In this document: positions 6,570 to 8,000 of the stretch, one piece after another
Position numbering within the stretch: the first letter of the stretch is position 1
How the letters are laid out: every line of letters starts with the position of its first letter
From: Agaricicola taiwanensis_A
GTDB taxonomy: Bacteria; Pseudomonadota; Alphaproteobacteria; Rhizobiales; Methylopilaceae
Length of the DNA: 8,000 nt
Direction of reading: 5' to 3'
Assembly: GCA_040394255.1 (NCBI GenBank)
Contig: JBEBSP010000127.1
Coordinates: 1-8,000 of the forward strand
Program-made: the position numbers and the translations under genes
Notes under the pieces: generated by a model
Database searches by the model: none
Told to the model about the DNA's origin: nothing
The model's input: only the letters and a program-made list of their open reading frames with translations

Positions 6570-6574
6570 GGAAA
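6546..6574 (-). promoter_or_regulatory. Candidate sigma-70 promoter of the reductase-monooxygenase operon
   Basis: On the minus strand TTTCCA (6569-6574) and GATAAT (6546-6551) are separated by 17 bp, matching 4 of 6 and 5 of 6 consensus bases. Transcription would start near 6538, about 90 bases before the ATG. In AT-rich DNA such matches also arise by chance. Confidence 0.35.
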
Positions 6575-6628
6575 ATTGCATTAATTAGCCATCATTTCAA
6601 TAGACATATATCCTGCGCAACGATAGAT

Positions 6629-6657
6629 GTTCCCGCGAATGCATCATTCCCGGGAAC
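6629..6657 (+). promoter_or_regulatory. Palindrome covering the ribosome binding site of the second reductase
   Basis: TTCCCGGGAA (6647-6656) is a perfect 10-bp palindrome whose GGGAA half is the only Shine-Dalgarno-like sequence before the ATG at 6662. Its arm CGGGAAC (6651-6657) can also pair with GTTCCCG at 6629-6635. It could be an operator or an RNA hairpin that masks the ribosome binding site; both are inferences. Confidence 0.4.
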
Positions 6658-6661
6658 GCCC

Positions 6662-7666
6662 ATGCACCATCGCTATCTCGGCCGCAGCGGCCTGAAGATT
6701 TCACCCATTTGCCTCGGCGGCATGATGTTCGGGGGTCCGACTGGTGAAAGCGATGCGGCGCGTATCATCGACACGGCGCGCGATCGAGGCGTCAACTTCA
6801 TCGATACGGCGAATTCCTATACCGGCGGCCGCTCGGAAGAGATCATCGGGCGGGCCGTGCATCGTGATCGCAGCCGCTGGGTCGTCGCGACCAAGTTCGG
6901 CAGTTCCCTCAGCGACTGGCCCAACGAGGGCGGCATCTCCCGCAAATGGATTTTCCAGGCCGTGGATGACAGCCTTCGCCGGCTCGGCACGGACCACATA
7001 GACCTGCTGTACTTCCACCGCGCGATCTTCGACGCGCCTCTCGATGAATCGGTGCGCGCGCTCGGCGACCTCATTTCGCAGGGCAAGATCCGCTACTATG
7101 GCGTGTCCAACTTCCGTGGATGGCGCATCGCCGAGGTGGCTCGCATCGCCGACCTTCACGGGCTGGACCGCCCGATCGCCAGCCAGCCGCTTTACAACAT
7201 CGTCAATCGTTCCGCCGAGAGCGAGGAGTTGCCGTCTGCCCGCCACTACGGATTGGGCGTCGTGCCCTACAGCCCGCTTGCCCGTGGTGTGCTGACCGGC
7301 AAGTATCTTCCGGGCGCCACGCCCGAAGACGGCAGCCGCGCCGCGCGCAAGGACCGGCGCATACACGAAGTCGAGTTCCGGGGGGAATCGCTCGCCATCG
7401 CCCAGGAACTGCAGCTATACGCCGCCAGCAGGGGATACACGGCCAGCGCGTTCGCCCTGGCTTGGGTGCTCGCCAACAAGGCCGTATCAGCGGTGATCGC
7501 CGGTCCGCGAACCCAGGAACAATGGGACAGCTATTTTGCCGCGCTCGATGTGAAGCTGACGGCCGAGGACGATGCCTTCGTCGATGGCCTGGTCGCGGCC
7601 GGCCATTCTTCTACCCACGGCTTCACCGATCCTTCCCATCCCGTGGAAGGCCGCTTTCTCGCCTGA
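6662..7666 (+). CDS. Aldo/keto reductase, second copy
   Basis: A 334-residue aldo/keto reductase with the full tetrad: Asp48 in NFIDTANSY, Tyr53, Lys78 in VATKF and His119 in DLLYFHR. Other family landmarks are YYGVSN (145-150), QPLYNI (175-180), VPYSPLARGVLTGKY (201-215) and the cofactor segment VIAGPRTQEQW (278-288). The C-terminal tail FTDPSHPVEGR recalls a subgroup of bacterial aryl-alcohol-type reductases. It shares roughly half of its N-terminal residues with the first reductase but differs strongly after residue 220 and at the tail, so it belongs to a different subgroup rather than being a recent duplicate. It diverges from the first reductase across a common regulatory region, and its stop is only 23 bp from that of ssb, which is convergent. 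No terminator is evident in that 23-bp gap. Probable role: NADPH-dependent reduction of an aldehyde or ketone; substrate unknown. Confidence 0.92.
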   Translation: MHHRYLGRSGLKISPICLGGMMFGGPTGESDAARIIDTARDRGVNFIDTANSYTGGRSEEIIGRAVHRDRSRWVVATKFGSSLSDWPNEGGISRKWIFQAVDDSLRRLGTDHIDLLYFHRAIFDAPLDESVRALGDLISQGKIRYYGVSNFRGWRIAEVARIADLHGLDRPIASQPLYNIVNRSAESEELPSARHYGLGVVPYSPLARGVLTGKYLPGATPEDGSRAARKDRRIHEVEFRGESLAIAQELQLYAASRGYTASAFALAWVLANKAVSAVIAGPRTQEQWDSYFAALDVKLTAEDDAFVDGLVAAGHSSTHGFTDPSHPVEGRFLA

Positions 7667-7689
7667 CCCGGAAGGCCGGACCCCAGGTG

Positions 7690-8000
7690 TCAGAACGGGA
7701 TGTCGTCGTCCACGGTATCGGCGAAGCGCCCGCCGCCGCTCGGCGCGGAGGTGTTGCCGCCGCCTGAACGCCCGCCACCCGCCATGCCGGATTCAAACCC
7801 GCTGGAGCGGTTGAAATCGCCGCCGCCACGATCTTCGCCAAAGCCCTCTCCGCCGCCCTGGCTGCGTCCGTCGAGCAGCGTCAGGGTCGAGTTGAAGCCC
7901 TGGAGAACGACCTCGGTGGAATATTTGTCCTGGCCGGACTGGTCCTGCCATTTGCGGGTCTGGAGCTGGCCCTCGATGTAGACCTTGGAGCCCTTCTTCA
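7690..8000 (-). CDS. ssb: Single-stranded DNA-binding protein, C-terminal part (5' end outside the window)
   Basis: The minus strand is open from the right edge to a TGA (7690-7692) and encodes the last 103 residues of Ssb. This protein coats single-stranded DNA in replication, repair and recombination. The visible portion begins KKGSKVYIEGQLQTRKW, the end of the OB-fold, and continues KYSTEVVLQGFNSTLTLLDGR. A glycine- and serine-rich disordered linker of about 45 residues follows, and the protein ends VDDDIPF, the acidic tip that recruits partner proteins. The OB-fold sequence is of the alphaproteobacterial type. As a conserved housekeeping gene it marks the edge of the metabolic cluster. 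The start codon and first OB-fold strands lie beyond 8000. Confidence 0.97.
   Translation of the reverse strand, partial: KKGSKVYIEGQLQTRKWQDQSGQDKYSTEVVLQGFNSTLTLLDGRSQGGGEGFGEDRGGGDFNRSSGFESGMAGGGRSGGGNTSAPSGGGRFADTVDDDIPF

Larger units (their letters stand above)
6447..6661. promoter_or_regulatory. Shared divergent promoter region of the two aldo/keto reductase genes
   Basis: A 215-bp gap between two divergently transcribed genes. Its core, about 6517-6612, is conspicuously AT-rich in an otherwise GC-rich window, as expected for promoters and regulator sites. ATCTATC (from 6548) and GATAGAT (from 6622) form a widely spaced inverted repeat, possibly two half-sites or chance. No regulator gene is next to it. 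Confidence 0.6.

Noticed and set aside
7700..7981. Proline/serine-rich plus-strand open frame at the right edge
   Set aside because: It is the complement of the glycine-rich linker of ssb, which is unmistakable on the minus strand from its DDDIPF tail.

Overview
The window is GC-rich DNA from an alphaproteobacterium, probably of the Hyphomicrobiales (rhizobia and relatives). The clearest lineage marker is the single-stranded DNA-binding protein at the right edge. It has the alphaproteobacterial type of OB-fold end, a glycine-rich linker and a DDDIPF tail. The order-level placement is an inference.

Left half, plus strand (1-4021): the 3' end of an unidentified gene is followed by a compact ABC importer operon. 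It encodes an SsuC/TauC-type permease (143-1027), an SsuB/TauB-type ATPase (from about 1024 or 1030 to 1755) and two tandem, closely related periplasmic substrate-binding proteins (1788-2849 and 2903-3967). The genes overlap or lie up to 53 bp apart. The operon closes on a perfect 15-bp hairpin flanked by A and T tracts, which should work as a bidirectional terminator. The family points to uptake of an organosulfur compound such as a sulfonate or sulfone, but the true ligand cannot be read from the sequence.

Right half: facing the importer on the minus strand are a flavin-dependent monooxygenase of the NtaA/SnaA/DszA family (4037-5383) and, upstream of it, an aldo/keto reductase (5454-6446). 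A second, divergent aldo/keto reductase is on the plus strand (6662-7666). The two reductase genes share a 215-bp intergenic region with an AT-rich core that probably holds both promoters. The 3' part of ssb (7690-8000, minus strand) faces the second reductase and marks the return to core genome.

A working model, which is inference: the importer brings in a small organosulfur or related compound, the monooxygenase cleaves it using FMNH2 from a reductase encoded elsewhere, and the aldo/keto reductases reduce the carbonyl products. No mobile element, tRNA, rRNA or CRISPR array was seen. The most unusual point is the retention of two binding-protein paralogs, about 73% identical, for a single permease/ATPase pair.
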